The notes under the pieces were generated by a model. The model saw nothing but the letters and a program-made list of their open reading frames with translations. It did no database searches and was not told where the DNA came from. A stretch of DNA of 40,910 nucleotides from Alphaproteobacteria bacterium. Lineage in GTDB: Bacteria > Pseudomonadota > Alphaproteobacteria > CACIAM-22H2. A program made the translations under genes and the position numbers. Positions 9,315 through 17,061 of this stretch are shown one piece after another. Numbering within the stretch: position 1 is the stretch's first letter; every line of letters begins with the position of its first letter. Location of the stretch: the NCBI GenBank assembly GCA_016793165.1, contig JAEULA010000041.1, positions 1-40,910 on the forward strand. The letters run 5' to 3'.

Positions 9315-9337
9315 GGCGGTCCGGATGCGGGACCGCC
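9315..9337 (+). promoter_or_regulatory. Hairpin between the peptidase gene and the repeat-protein gene
   Basis: GGCGGTCC at 9315-9322 pairs perfectly with GGACCGCC at 9330-9337 around a 7-nt loop. No T-tract follows, so it is not a standard terminator. In a 105-bp gap it could act as a processing or attenuation element that sets a different level for the downstream substrate candidate. This is inference; GC-rich DNA forms such stems easily. Confidence 0.4.
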
Positions 9338-9369
9338 ACCCCCCGCCCCGCTTCCCGAGGATCCACGTC

Positions 9370-10005
9370 ATGCCCAGCGGCCGCACAACGCCTCCGACCG
9401 AGACGCTCCTGACGCCGGCCATGGTGCGGTTGTTCGGCCGCGCCTTCGAAGGCGTCACGCTTGCGACGCCATCGACGGGCGGAGCGGAAGGCGGCGCGGA
9501 GCGTCAAGGCCACACCGCCAGCCGCCTCGAGGCCCTGCTCGGCGCGGCCGACGACCGCAAGGGAGGCGGGTATCCGGCCGGGCGCCTCGCGCGGATCTAC
9601 GCCTTCGTCTACCAGGGCCACTACTACCGGCTCGCGACGCCCACCCTGTTCCTGGTGCGGGGCGACGGCGACGCGATCAAGGCGGAGGGCGGCGCCGACA
9701 TCGGCGCGCTCGGCCAGGAGGTCCGCGACGAGCTTGCGAATGCCCAGATGCTGATGTGGATCGTCGACCGCCTCGACTTCACCGTTCGCGTCGAGATGGA
9801 GACGGGTTCGATCGACGAGCTGCTTCTCGATCCCGACTACGGCGTCACCAAGGTGATGCGCAGCGACGTGGTCGGGCGGAGCGATCTTGTGGGGCGCGGC
9901 GGCGAGGCGGTCGGACGCAGCGACGTCGTCGGCCGGAGCGACGTGGTCGGGCGCAGCGACCTGGTCGGGCGCAGCGATCTCACCGGCCGCGGCCGGCCGC
10001 GCTGA
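9370..10005 (+). CDS. Hexapeptide-repeat protein, candidate multi-core substrate of the YcaO-TfuA system
   Basis: 211 residues from ATG 9370, chosen because AGGA lies eight bases upstream. I do not recognise the family. Residues ~1-163 look like a small folded domain (GGGYPAGRLARIYAFVYQGH, then a TLFLVRGDG strand and an acidic helix). From residue 164 the protein becomes six copies of RSD(V/L)(V/T)G, interrupted once by RGGEAVG, and ends RGRPR. The repeats use varied synonymous codons for Arg, Asp, Val and Gly. It follows the YcaO/TfuA/peptidase operon by 105 bp on the same strand and is the last gene before convergent msrP. Repeated core units after a leader are known for some YcaO-TfuA precursors (thiovarsolins), so I propose this as the substrate. 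A short left-handed beta-helix tail (VGRSDV-like hexads) is the alternative. Confidence 0.75.
   Translation: MPSGRTTPPTETLLTPAMVRLFGRAFEGVTLATPSTGGAEGGAERQGHTASRLEALLGAADDRKGGGYPAGRLARIYAFVYQGHYYRLATPTLFLVRGDGDAIKAEGGADIGALGQEVRDELANAQMLMWIVDRLDFTVRVEMETGSIDELLLDPDYGVTKVMRSDVVGRSDLVGRGGEAVGRSDVVGRSDVVGRSDLVGRSDLTGRGRPR
9859..9987 (+). repeat. 18-bp in-frame tandem repeat encoding RSD(V/L)VG
   Basis: Units at 9859, 9877, 9916, 9934, 9952 and 9970 each encode RSD plus V or L, V or T, and G; a 21-bp variant at 9895-9915 encodes RGGEAVG. Serine is always AGC but the Arg, Asp, Val and Gly codons vary between units, so peptide sequence is more uniform than DNA sequence. Confidence 0.92.
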
Positions 10006-10035
10006 CCGGCAGCCGGGCGCGGTCCCGGCGACGCC

Positions 10036-11025
10036 TCACATCCACAGCTTCTCGTTCTCGCGGGCGGTGTAGAGCCCGGCAACGAAGTCGCCGTAGCCGT
10101 TGTAGAGCTGGGTGGGCACGCGCGTGCCGCCCTTGCCGATCAGCTCCTCGTCGGCCTGGCTCCAGCGCGGATGCGGCACCTTCGGGTTCACGTTGGCCCA
10201 GAATCCGTACTCGGAGCCCTGGATCTCCTCCCAGAAGCTCTTCGGCCGCTGGTCCGTGAAGTGGAAGCGCACGATCGACTTGATGTTCTTGAAGCCGTAT
10301 TTCCACGGCACCACCAGCCGGATCGGCGCGCCCATCTGTCGGGGCAGCGGCTTGCCGTAGACGCCGGTCGCGATCATCGCGAGTTCGTTGGTCGCCTCGT
10401 CGATGGCCAGGCCTTCGACATAAGGCCAGGGATACCAGCTGGCGCGCTGCCCGGACGCGACCTCCGGGTTCTTGAACGTCTCCATCCGAATGTACTTGGC
10501 CGAGGCGAGCGGTTTGCAGAACTCGACGAACTGCTTCATCGCGAAGCCGGTCCACGGGACCGTCATCGCCCAGGCCTCGACGCAGCGGAACCGGTAGGTC
10601 CGCTCCTCCAGCGCCATCGCCTTCAACAGGTCGTCGACGCCGACCGTGCGCGGCTGCTCGACCATGCCGTCGATCTGGATCTCCCAGGGGCGCAGCGCCA
10701 GCTTCTGCGCCGGCTGCCACACGTTCTTCGACGACCCGAACTCGTAGAAATTGTTGTAGGTGACCGCGACCTTCTCCTCGGTGAGGTCGCGATCGACCCG
10801 ATAGCGCATCGAACGCATCGCCGGATAGAGCGGCAGCGAAGGATCGCCGGCGGCGAAGTCAGGCAGCTTCTGGTCCCCGAAGCTGAACCAGCCCTGGCCC
10901 TGCAGCGCCAGCGAGGCGGCCGCCACGGCCCCCGCGCCGAGCAGCCGTCGCCGGTTCATCACGAGATGCTCCGGCGTCACCGAGGACTCCGGGACTTCCC
11001 AACCGCGCTTGCGACGAATCAGCAT
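10036..11025 (-). CDS. msrP: Protein-methionine-sulfoxide reductase catalytic subunit MsrP (YedY)
   Basis: 329 residues from ATG 11025, with AGGAGCGG six bases upstream. A twin-arginine signal (NRRRLLGAG, residues 24-32) marks export of the folded molybdoprotein to the periplasm. The molybdopterin-ligating cysteine is C148 in YRFRCVEAW, and the family phrases GYGDFV, WYPWPYVEGL and MGAPIRLVVPWKYGFK are present. MsrP reduces methionine sulfoxide in periplasmic proteins, normally taking electrons from the heme protein MsrQ. No msrQ lies next to it; the upstream gene is a TPR protein. The stop codon is 30 bp from the stop of the convergent repeat-protein gene. Confidence 0.95.
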   Translation of the reverse strand: MLIRRKRGWEVPESSVTPEHLVMNRRRLLGAGAVAAASLALQGQGWFSFGDQKLPDFAAGDPSLPLYPAMRSMRYRVDRDLTEEKVAVTYNNFYEFGSSKNVWQPAQKLALRPWEIQIDGMVEQPRTVGVDDLLKAMALEERTYRFRCVEAWAMTVPWTGFAMKQFVEFCKPLASAKYIRMETFKNPEVASGQRASWYPWPYVEGLAIDEATNELAMIATGVYGKPLPRQMGAPIRLVVPWKYGFKNIKSIVRFHFTDQRPKSFWEEIQGSEYGFWANVNPKVPHPRWSQADEELIGKGGTRVPTQLYNGYGDFVAGLYTARENEKLWM

Positions 11026-11132
11026 CGATATCCGCTCCTGGTCTCGACGGTGCTTCTCTACGACGAACGGCGCCGTTCCCGCATTCACATCCCGGCGAGC
11101 GCGGGTCGACCTCGCGCGGCGGCGCGCCGACG

Positions 11133-11684
11133 TCAGATTGCGCCGTCCCGCCGCTTCTTCTTCAGGATGTCGAGGTTCCGGCGCACCTGATCGAGATTGG
11201 GATGCACCGCCAGCGCGCGCTCGAAGGCGGCGATCGCCTCCTCCGTGCGGTCCTGCTGCGCGCGGATCATGCCCAGCCCGGCGAGCGCACCGAAATGCCG
11301 GGGCTCGAGCTTGAGGACCTGGTCGACGTCCTCCGCCGACTTGTCGAGGGCGCCCATCAGGAACAGCACCGTGGCACGCTTGTTCCACCCCTCGGCGTAG
11401 TCCGGGCTCTGCTTCACGATCGCGTCGAAGATGCCGAGCGCGGCGGGCAGGTTGCCTGCCGCCATCGCGCCAACGCCGAGCTCCATCAGGCTCGTCGCCG
11501 CCGATCCGCCGCCCTGCAGCCAGCCCTGCCAGATCAGGGCCTCGACCTGCTTGGCTTCGGCGGAATCGCGCGCGGCCTGGAGGCGCTCGAACAGCGGGTC
11601 GAGCTTCGCATCCGCGCCATGCACCTCGGCGGCGCCGAGAAGCAGCACCGAGGCCAGGACGAGGACGAGGCGGAGCGCGCGCAT
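11133..11684 (-). CDS. Exported TPR-repeat protein
   Basis: 183 residues with a signal peptide (basic MRALR, hydrophobic LVLVLASVLLLGAA, cleavage near VHGADA). About three tetratricopeptide repeats follow from residue ~65, e.g. AAGNLPAALGIFDAIVKQSPDYAEGWNKRA-like units quoted here only in part (NLPAALGIFDAIV, EAIAAFERALAVHPN). Such proteins are periplasmic scaffolds; no specific partner is evident. The ATG at 11684 has no strong ribosome-binding site. It lies 107 bp upstream of msrP on the same strand and may be cotranscribed. Confidence 0.85.
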   Translation of the reverse strand: MRALRLVLVLASVLLLGAAEVHGADAKLDPLFERLQAARDSAEAKQVEALIWQGWLQGGGSAATSLMELGVGAMAAGNLPAALGIFDAIVKQSPDYAEGWNKRATVLFLMGALDKSAEDVDQVLKLEPRHFGALAGLGMIRAQQDRTEEAIAAFERALAVHPNLDQVRRNLDILKKKRRDGAI

Positions 11685-11861
11685 CGAGGCGACACTAGGC
11701 CCGCCCGCCGGCCGGCGGCAATCACGGCCGCGCGATCGGCCCCCGGCCGTCGCGCCGTACGGCCGCGGGCGGCCGCGGCAGCCCCCTCGAGGCGCCGACC
11801 CGGGAATGGTTCCTTCCGGCGCCGGGTCGGTTAAGAGTGCCGGCTGACCAGGAGGAATCGG

Positions 11862-12950
11862 ATGACCGTGAGCGACTGTTTCGCCGGCGACTACGGTGCC
11901 GCGCGCGCCAAGTTCCTTGCGGCGGCCGCGGCCGCCGGCGCGACGATCGAGACGATCCAGCATCCGCTGCGCGGTCCGGCGGGCGAGCGCCTCTATTGCG
12001 ACGTCGCCACGCTCGGCGATCCGCGCGCGCCACGCGCGATGGTGTCGATGTCCGCGACCCACGGTGTGGAGGGGCATTGCGGATCGGGCGCCCAGGTCGC
12101 CGCGCTGCGCGAGGGGCTGTTCCGCGAGCTTCCGGCGGGCACCCGGGCGGTCATGATCCACGCGATCAATCCGTACGGCTTCGCCTGGAGCCGGCGCGTC
12201 ACCGAGGACAACGTCGACCTCAACCGCAACTTCGTCGACCACGGCGCGCCCTATCCCGCGAACGCGCCCTATGCCGAGCTGCGCGACGCGATCTGCCCGT
12301 CGGACTGGAGCGCCGCAGCGCAGGCCCGGACCCGCGCGCGGCTGCAGGCCTACGCGCAGGCGCACGGGCCGATGCGCCTGCAGCAGGCGATCTCGGGCGG
12401 CCAGTACGGCGATCCGCTCGGCGTGTTCTTCGGCGGCCACGCGCCGACGTGGTCGAACCGCACGATGCGGCGGATCTTCGCCGGCGTGGGCGCGCACGCC
12501 ACCGACATCGCGGTGATCGACTACCACACCGGCCTCGGGCCCTACGGCTACGGCGAGCCCATCGCCCCGGTCGCCGGCAACGACGACTCGTTCAAGCGCG
12601 CCTGCGCCTGGATCGGCGGCAACGAGGTGACGTCGCCCGATGTCGGCACCTCGACCTCGGCACCGCTGGTGGGCGTCAATCCGACCGGCATGCGCGAGGC
12701 GGCGCCGGGGGCCCGGCTGACGATGATCGCGCTCGAATACGGCGTGCGCGCGCTGGAAAGCACCATCGACGCGGTACGCGCCGACAACTGGTTGCACGCC
12801 CACGGCGATCTCGATTCGCCCGAAGGTCGCGCCATCAAGCGGCAGATCCGCGACACCTTTTACGGCGACGAGCCGGACTGGAAGCGGATGATCGTCGACC
12901 GCGCCTTCGACATCACGCGACGCATGATGGCGGGGCTGACGAAAGGCTGA
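11862..12950 (+). CDS. DUF2817 / M14-like zinc carboxypeptidase-family protein
   Basis: 362 residues from ATG 11862 with a strong AGGAGGAAT site. It matches the DUF2817 branch of the M14 carboxypeptidase clan: SATHGVEGHCG gives ligands H67 and E70, DLNRNF resembles the substrate-binding Asn-Arg motif, DYHTGLG gives the third zinc ligand H222, and LEYG near residue 290 holds a plausible catalytic glutamate. There is no signal peptide, so it should be cytoplasmic; the substrate is unknown. It stands alone on the plus strand between minus-strand genes and converges on the cupin gene. Confidence 0.85.
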   Translation: MTVSDCFAGDYGAARAKFLAAAAAAGATIETIQHPLRGPAGERLYCDVATLGDPRAPRAMVSMSATHGVEGHCGSGAQVAALREGLFRELPAGTRAVMIHAINPYGFAWSRRVTEDNVDLNRNFVDHGAPYPANAPYAELRDAICPSDWSAAAQARTRARLQAYAQAHGPMRLQQAISGGQYGDPLGVFFGGHAPTWSNRTMRRIFAGVGAHATDIAVIDYHTGLGPYGYGEPIAPVAGNDDSFKRACAWIGGNEVTSPDVGTSTSAPLVGVNPTGMREAAPGARLTMIALEYGVRALESTIDAVRADNWLHAHGDLDSPEGRAIKRQIRDTFYGDEPDWKRMIVDRAFDITRRMMAGLTKG

Positions 12951-12983
12951 CGTGGCGGCGACGGCGCGACGGCCGCGCCACGT
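12950..12983. terminator. Stem filling the gap between convergent DUF2817 and cupin genes
   Basis: ACGTGGCG (12950-12957) pairs with CGCCACGT (12976-12983) across an 18-nt GC-rich loop. It occupies the whole space between the two stop codons and may end transcripts from both sides, although no T-tract is present. Confidence 0.4.
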
Positions 12984-13448
12984 TCAACCCGGCGGCCGCG
13001 GCGCGGGCGGCGGCGCGGGCACGAGGCCGTAGCTCGCCATCACGGCGACCAGCCTGGCACGGTCCGGGGGACCGCCCGCGCCGATGACGGCCGCCACGTC
13101 GCGGAAATACTGCGCGCCGATGTCCGGCGTCAGCACCACCAGCGCGCGCGCCGGCTGTGCATGCGGATTGCTGAACGCATGCACGCTACCTCGCGGCGTG
13201 ACCATGCTGTCGCCGCGCTGCAAGTCGCGCGTCACGCCGTCCACGGTGTAGCGGAGCACGCCGTCGAGCACGTAGACGAGCTCCTCGTTCGCGCTGTGCG
13301 AATGCGGCGGTGGCACGTTCGACTGCGGCGGGACGGTCAGCTCGAAGGCGCCGATGCGCCCTTCCTTCGCGCCGTCCTGCATGTAGCGGATCTCGAGCTG
13401 CCCGACCTTGATCACGTCCGCCGCGTTGCCCGATTGCGATGTCGTCAT
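12984..13448 (-). CDS. Single-domain cupin protein
   Basis: 154 residues. Cupin motif 1 is visible as PPPHSHSANEE...G with metal ligands H49, H51 and E55 or E56, and motif 2 as GDSMVTPRGSVHAF with H90. Cupins of this size bind one metal ion and can be small-molecule dioxygenases, isomerases or sensors; nothing here decides which. The C-terminal end is proline-rich (PAPPPAPRPPG). It lies 47 bp downstream of cysK on the same strand. Confidence 0.85.
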   Translation of the reverse strand: MTTSQSGNAADVIKVGQLEIRYMQDGAKEGRIGAFELTVPPQSNVPPPHSHSANEELVYVLDGVLRYTVDGVTRDLQRGDSMVTPRGSVHAFSNPHAQPARALVVLTPDIGAQYFRDVAAVIGAGGPPDRARLVAVMASYGLVPAPPPAPRPPG

Positions 13449-13495
13449 GGCCCCTCACCCTCCTGCTGCTGCGAAAGTCCAGACTGTCGCAGGCG

Positions 13496-14413
13496 TCATG
13501 CCGGCAGAAATCCCTCGACCGAGAAGTAGCGCTCGCCGGTGTCGTAGTTGAAGCCGAGCACGCGGCTGCCGGCGGGCAGCTCTGGCAGCTTCTGCTTGAT
13601 CGCCGCGAGCGTCGCCCCCGAGGAGATGCCGACAAGCATGCCCTCTCGGCGCGCCGCCTGGCGCGCCATCTCGCGCGCGGCCTCGGGATCGACCTGGATC
13701 ACGCCGTCGAGCAGCGTCGTGTCGAGATTCTTCGGGATGAATCCCGCGCCGATGCCCTGGATCGGATGCGGGCTCGGCTTGCCGCCGGAGATCACCGGCG
13801 ACAGCGTCGGCTCGACCGCGAAGACCTTTAGCCGCTTGAAGAGCGGCTTGAGCACGCGCGCCACGCCGGTGATGTGGCCGCCGGTGCCGACGCCCGTGAT
13901 CAGCGCGTCGAGCCCGTCGGGGAAGTCCGCAGCGATCTCCTTCGCCGTCGTGTCGACGTGGATCTGGATGTTCGCCGGATTGTCGAACTGCTGCGGCATC
14001 CAGGCGCCCGGCGTCGCCGCGACGAGCTCGAGCGCCTTCTCGATCGCGCCCTTCATGCCCTTCTCGCGCGGCGTGAGGACGAACTCGGCACCGTACGCGA
14101 GCATCAGGCGCCGCCGCTCGATCGACATCGAATCCGGCATCACCAGGATCAGGCGATAGCCCTTCACCGCCGCCGTCATGGCGAGACCGATGCCGGTGTT
14201 GCCGCTGGTCGGCTCGATGATCGTGCCGCCGGGCTTGAGCTGCCCCGCTTCCTCCGCGGCGACGACCATCGAGAGTCCGATCCGGTCCTTGATCGAGCCG
14301 CCGGGGTTCGAGCGCTCGGACTTGATCCACACCTCGTGGCCGGGGCCGAAGAGATTGTTGATCCGGATGTGCGGCGTGTTGCCGATCGTGTCGAGGATCG
14401 TCTGCGCCTTCAT
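13496..14413 (-). CDS. cysK: Cysteine synthase A (O-acetylserine sulfhydrylase)
   Basis: 305 residues from ATG 14413 (AGGAG nine bases upstream); a frame extending 16 codons further is less likely because it lacks this spacing. The PLP lysine is K42 in [10 protein letters not shown], the phosphate/substrate loop is PTSGNTG at 68-74, and [16 protein letters not shown] is the PLP-phosphate glycine loop. It makes cysteine from O-acetylserine and sulfide. Full family length, no defects seen. It sits downstream of glcF in the same direction with a 120-bp gap that could hold its own promoter. Confidence 0.96.
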   Translation of the reverse strand: MKAQTILDTIGNTPHIRINNLFGPGHEVWIKSERSNPGGSIKDRIGLSMVVAAEEAGQLKPGGTIIEPTSGNTGIGLAMTAAVKGYRLILVMPDSMSIERRRLMLAYGAEFVLTPREKGMKGAIEKALELVAATPGAWMPQQFDNPANIQIHVDTTAKEIAADFPDGLDALITGVGTGGHITGVARVLKPLFKRLKVFAVEPTLSPVISGGKPSPHPIQGIGAGFIPKNLDTTLLDGVIQVDPEAAREMARQAARREGMLVGISSGATLAAIKQKLPELPAGSRVLGFNYDTGERYFSVEGFLPA

Positions 14414-14533
14414 GGTCCTGGTCTCCTTGCGAGGTTCCCGGGACCCTAGGCCGATCGGCATCGCAGCCGTTCGTTAGTTTTTCTTGCCGCGCCATCAAGC
14501 GGACGGGCGGGCGCGCGCGGATTCGGTCGGCCC

Positions 14534-15844
14534 TCAGGCACGCCCGGAATGCCTCGCAGCGAGCTTAGCAGGCGGCGGCCCGCCCGTCGCCCAGTCGAGC
14601 AGCTCGACCGTGTGCACCACCGGCACGCGCGCATCGCCCGCGAGCTGGGTCATGCAGCCGATATTGCCTGCCGCGACGACGTCGGGAGCAACGCGGGCGA
14701 TGTTGGCGATCTTGCGCGCCTTGAGCTCGCCGGCGAGCGCCGGCTGCAGAAGGTTGTAGGTTCCCGCGGAGCCGCAGCAGAGATGCCCCTCGGGGATGTC
14801 CTTGACGGCGAACCCGGCGGCGGCCAGCAGCGACTTCGGCAACGCCGTGATCTTCTGACCGTGCTGCAGCGAGCATGCGCTGTGATAGGCGACCGTGACC
14901 GAGGCCGGCGCCTTGGCGCGATCGCCGAGCCCGAGCGCCGCCACGACCTCGCTGACGTCGCGCGCGAGCGCGGCGACGCGCCGCGCGGGCTCGGCCCAGG
15001 CGAAGTCGTCGCGGAACATGAATCCGTAGTCCTTCACCGTCGTGCCGCAGCCCGACGCGTTGACCACGATCGCATCGGGACCCTGGCCGCCCCACAGCGC
15101 GAGCCAGGCGAGGATGTTGCGCTGCGCCGCCTGATGCGCGGCCGATTCCTGGCCGAGGTGATGGGTGAGCGCGCCGCAGCACCCGGTGCCGGACGCGACG
15201 GCCACCTCGCACCCCAGCCGCGTGAGCAGGCGGATCGTCGCCTCGTTGATCGCGGGGTCGAGCACCTGCTGCGCGCATCCCGTGAGCAGCGCGACGCGCA
15301 TGCGCACCGGCCCCTCCGCCGCGAAGACCTGCGGCCGATCGACCGGCGACGGCGCCTCGAGCGTGCGCGGCGCCAGCGCCAGCATCGCGGCGAGGCGCGC
15401 GGGCAACAACCGGGCGAACGGCTTCGCGATCATCGCGGCGAGCAGCGCGAGCCGGAACAGGAACGGCCGCGGCAGGACCGCCCCCAGCGCCCGGCGCAGC
15501 AGCCGGTCGAGCAGCGGGCGCTGGTAGGTGGCCTCGATGTGCGCGCGGGCATGATCGACGAGATGCATGTAGTGCACGCTCGACGGGCAGGTCGTCATGC
15601 ACGACAGGCACGACAGGCAGCGATCGACGTGGCGGACGGTCTTCGCGTCCGCCGGCGCGCCGCTCTCGAACATCGACTTGATCAGGTAGATGCGGCCGCG
15701 CGGGCTGTCGAGTTCGTCGCCGAGCAGGACATAGGTCGGGCAGGTCGCGGTGCAGAAGCCGCAATGGACGCATGTCCGCAGGATCTTCTCGGACTCCGCC
15801 ATCGCGGCGTCGGCGAGCTGGGCGAGGGTGAAGCTGGTCTGCAT
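14534..15844 (-). CDS. glcF: Glycolate oxidase iron-sulfur subunit GlcF
   Basis: 436 residues from ATG 15844. Two ferredoxin-type clusters are formed by C25, C28, C31, C35 (CVHCGFCTATCP) and C76, C79, C82, C86 (CLSCLSCMTTCP). Two CCG-type motifs follow, GTGCCGALTHHLG and GHLCCGSAGTYNL. GlcF carries electrons from the GlcDE flavoproteins to the respiratory chain during oxidation of glycolate to glyoxylate. The start is 5 bp from the glcE stop, so the three genes form one operon in the order glcD-glcE-glcF. Confidence 0.95.
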   Translation of the reverse strand: MQTSFTLAQLADAAMAESEKILRTCVHCGFCTATCPTYVLLGDELDSPRGRIYLIKSMFESGAPADAKTVRHVDRCLSCLSCMTTCPSSVHYMHLVDHARAHIEATYQRPLLDRLLRRALGAVLPRPFLFRLALLAAMIAKPFARLLPARLAAMLALAPRTLEAPSPVDRPQVFAAEGPVRMRVALLTGCAQQVLDPAINEATIRLLTRLGCEVAVASGTGCCGALTHHLGQESAAHQAAQRNILAWLALWGGQGPDAIVVNASGCGTTVKDYGFMFRDDFAWAEPARRVAALARDVSEVVAALGLGDRAKAPASVTVAYHSACSLQHGQKITALPKSLLAAAGFAVKDIPEGHLCCGSAGTYNLLQPALAGELKARKIANIARVAPDVVAAGNIGCMTQLAGDARVPVVHTVELLDWATGGPPPAKLAARHSGRA

Positions 15845-15849
15845 GTCGG

Positions 15850-17061
15850 TCAGACGCCCGCGTACATGCGGCCGGGATTGAGGATGCGGCGCGGATCGAA
15901 GCCTTCCTTCACGCGTCGGGTCACCGCGGCGAGGGCCGAAGGCTGCGGCTCGAAGACCGGGACCGCGGCGCGCATCGCCTCGCTGCCGCGCACCAGCGTC
16001 GCATGCCCGCCCGCCTTCCCGACCGCGTGGCGGATCGTCTCCGTGCCGCCGTCGCCGGTCGCGGGCATCGCAAGCCAGACCAGGCCGCCGCCCCAGTCGA
16101 AATAGCGCGCGCCGCCCAGCCCGGCGACGGCCGCCGCGGCCGCCGCGGGCGGCATCGACAGCCGCCACAGGCAGGCTTGCGGATCCGGCAGCAGCGCAGC
16201 GACGTCCCGGATCTCGCGCCAGAGCCGAAGCGAGCGCATGGAATGCAGCTCCTCGTCGCGGCCGCGTCCCGCGAGCAGCCGCCGCAAGCTCTCGCAGCGG
16301 GCGGCGACGGAGCCCGGCGTGCCCTCGACGCGCAGCGCGGTCACGCTCTCGCCCGCATCGCGCACCAGGTCGACGCCGGAGCGCCCGGCGATCGCCGCCG
16401 GCAGGTGCGCGGCGCCCGAGACCTCGCAGGGCGAGTTCAGCGCATCGGCCATCACCTGCGCGGCAGCCGCGTCGCCGAGCCCGAACAGCAGCACGGTGCG
16501 GGTCTTCGGCGGCGCCGGCAGGACCTTCACCGTGACCTCGGTGAGGACGCTCAGGGTGCCGAAGGCGCCGCAGATGATCTTGGGCAGATCGTAGCCGGTG
16601 ACGTTCTTCACCACCTTGCCGCCGCCCTTGTAGATCTCGCCCCGACCGCTGACCGCCTGGAAGCCGAGCAGATGGTCGCGCGCCCCGCCGGCCTTGATCC
16701 GGCGCGGCCCCGACAACGCGACGCCCAGCGCGCCGGCGATCGTGCCCGAGCCCGGCGGCGCACCGAACACGGCGCTGCTGTCGACCGGCTCGAAGGCGAG
16801 CATCTGGCTGCGCGATTGCAGCGCCTGCTCGATCTCGGCCATCGGCGTCGCCGCGGCGGCGGTCAACACGAGCTCCTCGGGCTCGTAGCTCAGGATGCCG
16901 CGAAGCTCCGACGTCACGAGAACGTGGCCCGCCTGCACAGGTCGGCCGAATCCGGCGCGGCTGCCGCCGCCACGGACCTCCAGCGGAACCTCCTCCGCGG
17001 CGGCCCAGCGGACCACGTCGCGCAGCTGCGCATCGGTGGCGGGCTTGAGGGTCTCGACCAT
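15850..17061 (-). CDS. glcE: Glycolate oxidase FAD-binding subunit GlcE
   Basis: 403 residues; its ATG shares one base with the glcD stop (TGATG). An FAD-binding PCMH-type domain is seen in the N-terminal half (LEVRGGGSRAGFG near 30, then GSGTIAGALGVALSGPRRIK and KVVKNVTGYDLPKIICGAFG). GlcE is a shorter GlcD-like flavoprotein needed for the active glycolate oxidase complex. The C-terminus ends with the family phrase DPRRILNPGRMYAGV. No defects seen. Confidence 0.95.
   Translation of the reverse strand: MVETLKPATDAQLRDVVRWAAAEEVPLEVRGGGSRAGFGRPVQAGHVLVTSELRGILSYEPEELVLTAAAATPMAEIEQALQSRSQMLAFEPVDSSAVFGAPPGSGTIAGALGVALSGPRRIKAGGARDHLLGFQAVSGRGEIYKGGGKVVKNVTGYDLPKIICGAFGTLSVLTEVTVKVLPAPPKTRTVLLFGLGDAAAAQVMADALNSPCEVSGAAHLPAAIAGRSGVDLVRDAGESVTALRVEGTPGSVAARCESLRRLLAGRGRDEELHSMRSLRLWREIRDVAALLPDPQACLWRLSMPPAAAAAAVAGLGGARYFDWGGGLVWLAMPATGDGGTETIRHAVGKAGGHATLVRGSEAMRAAVPVFEPQPSALAAVTRRVKEGFDPRRILNPGRMYAGV

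Noticed and set aside
9837..10082. Minus-strand repeat peptide (RPTTSL units) opposite the hexapeptide repeats
   Set aside because: It is the antisense reading of the 18-bp repeats; no ribosome-binding site, and the plus-strand frame has a good start and operon setting.
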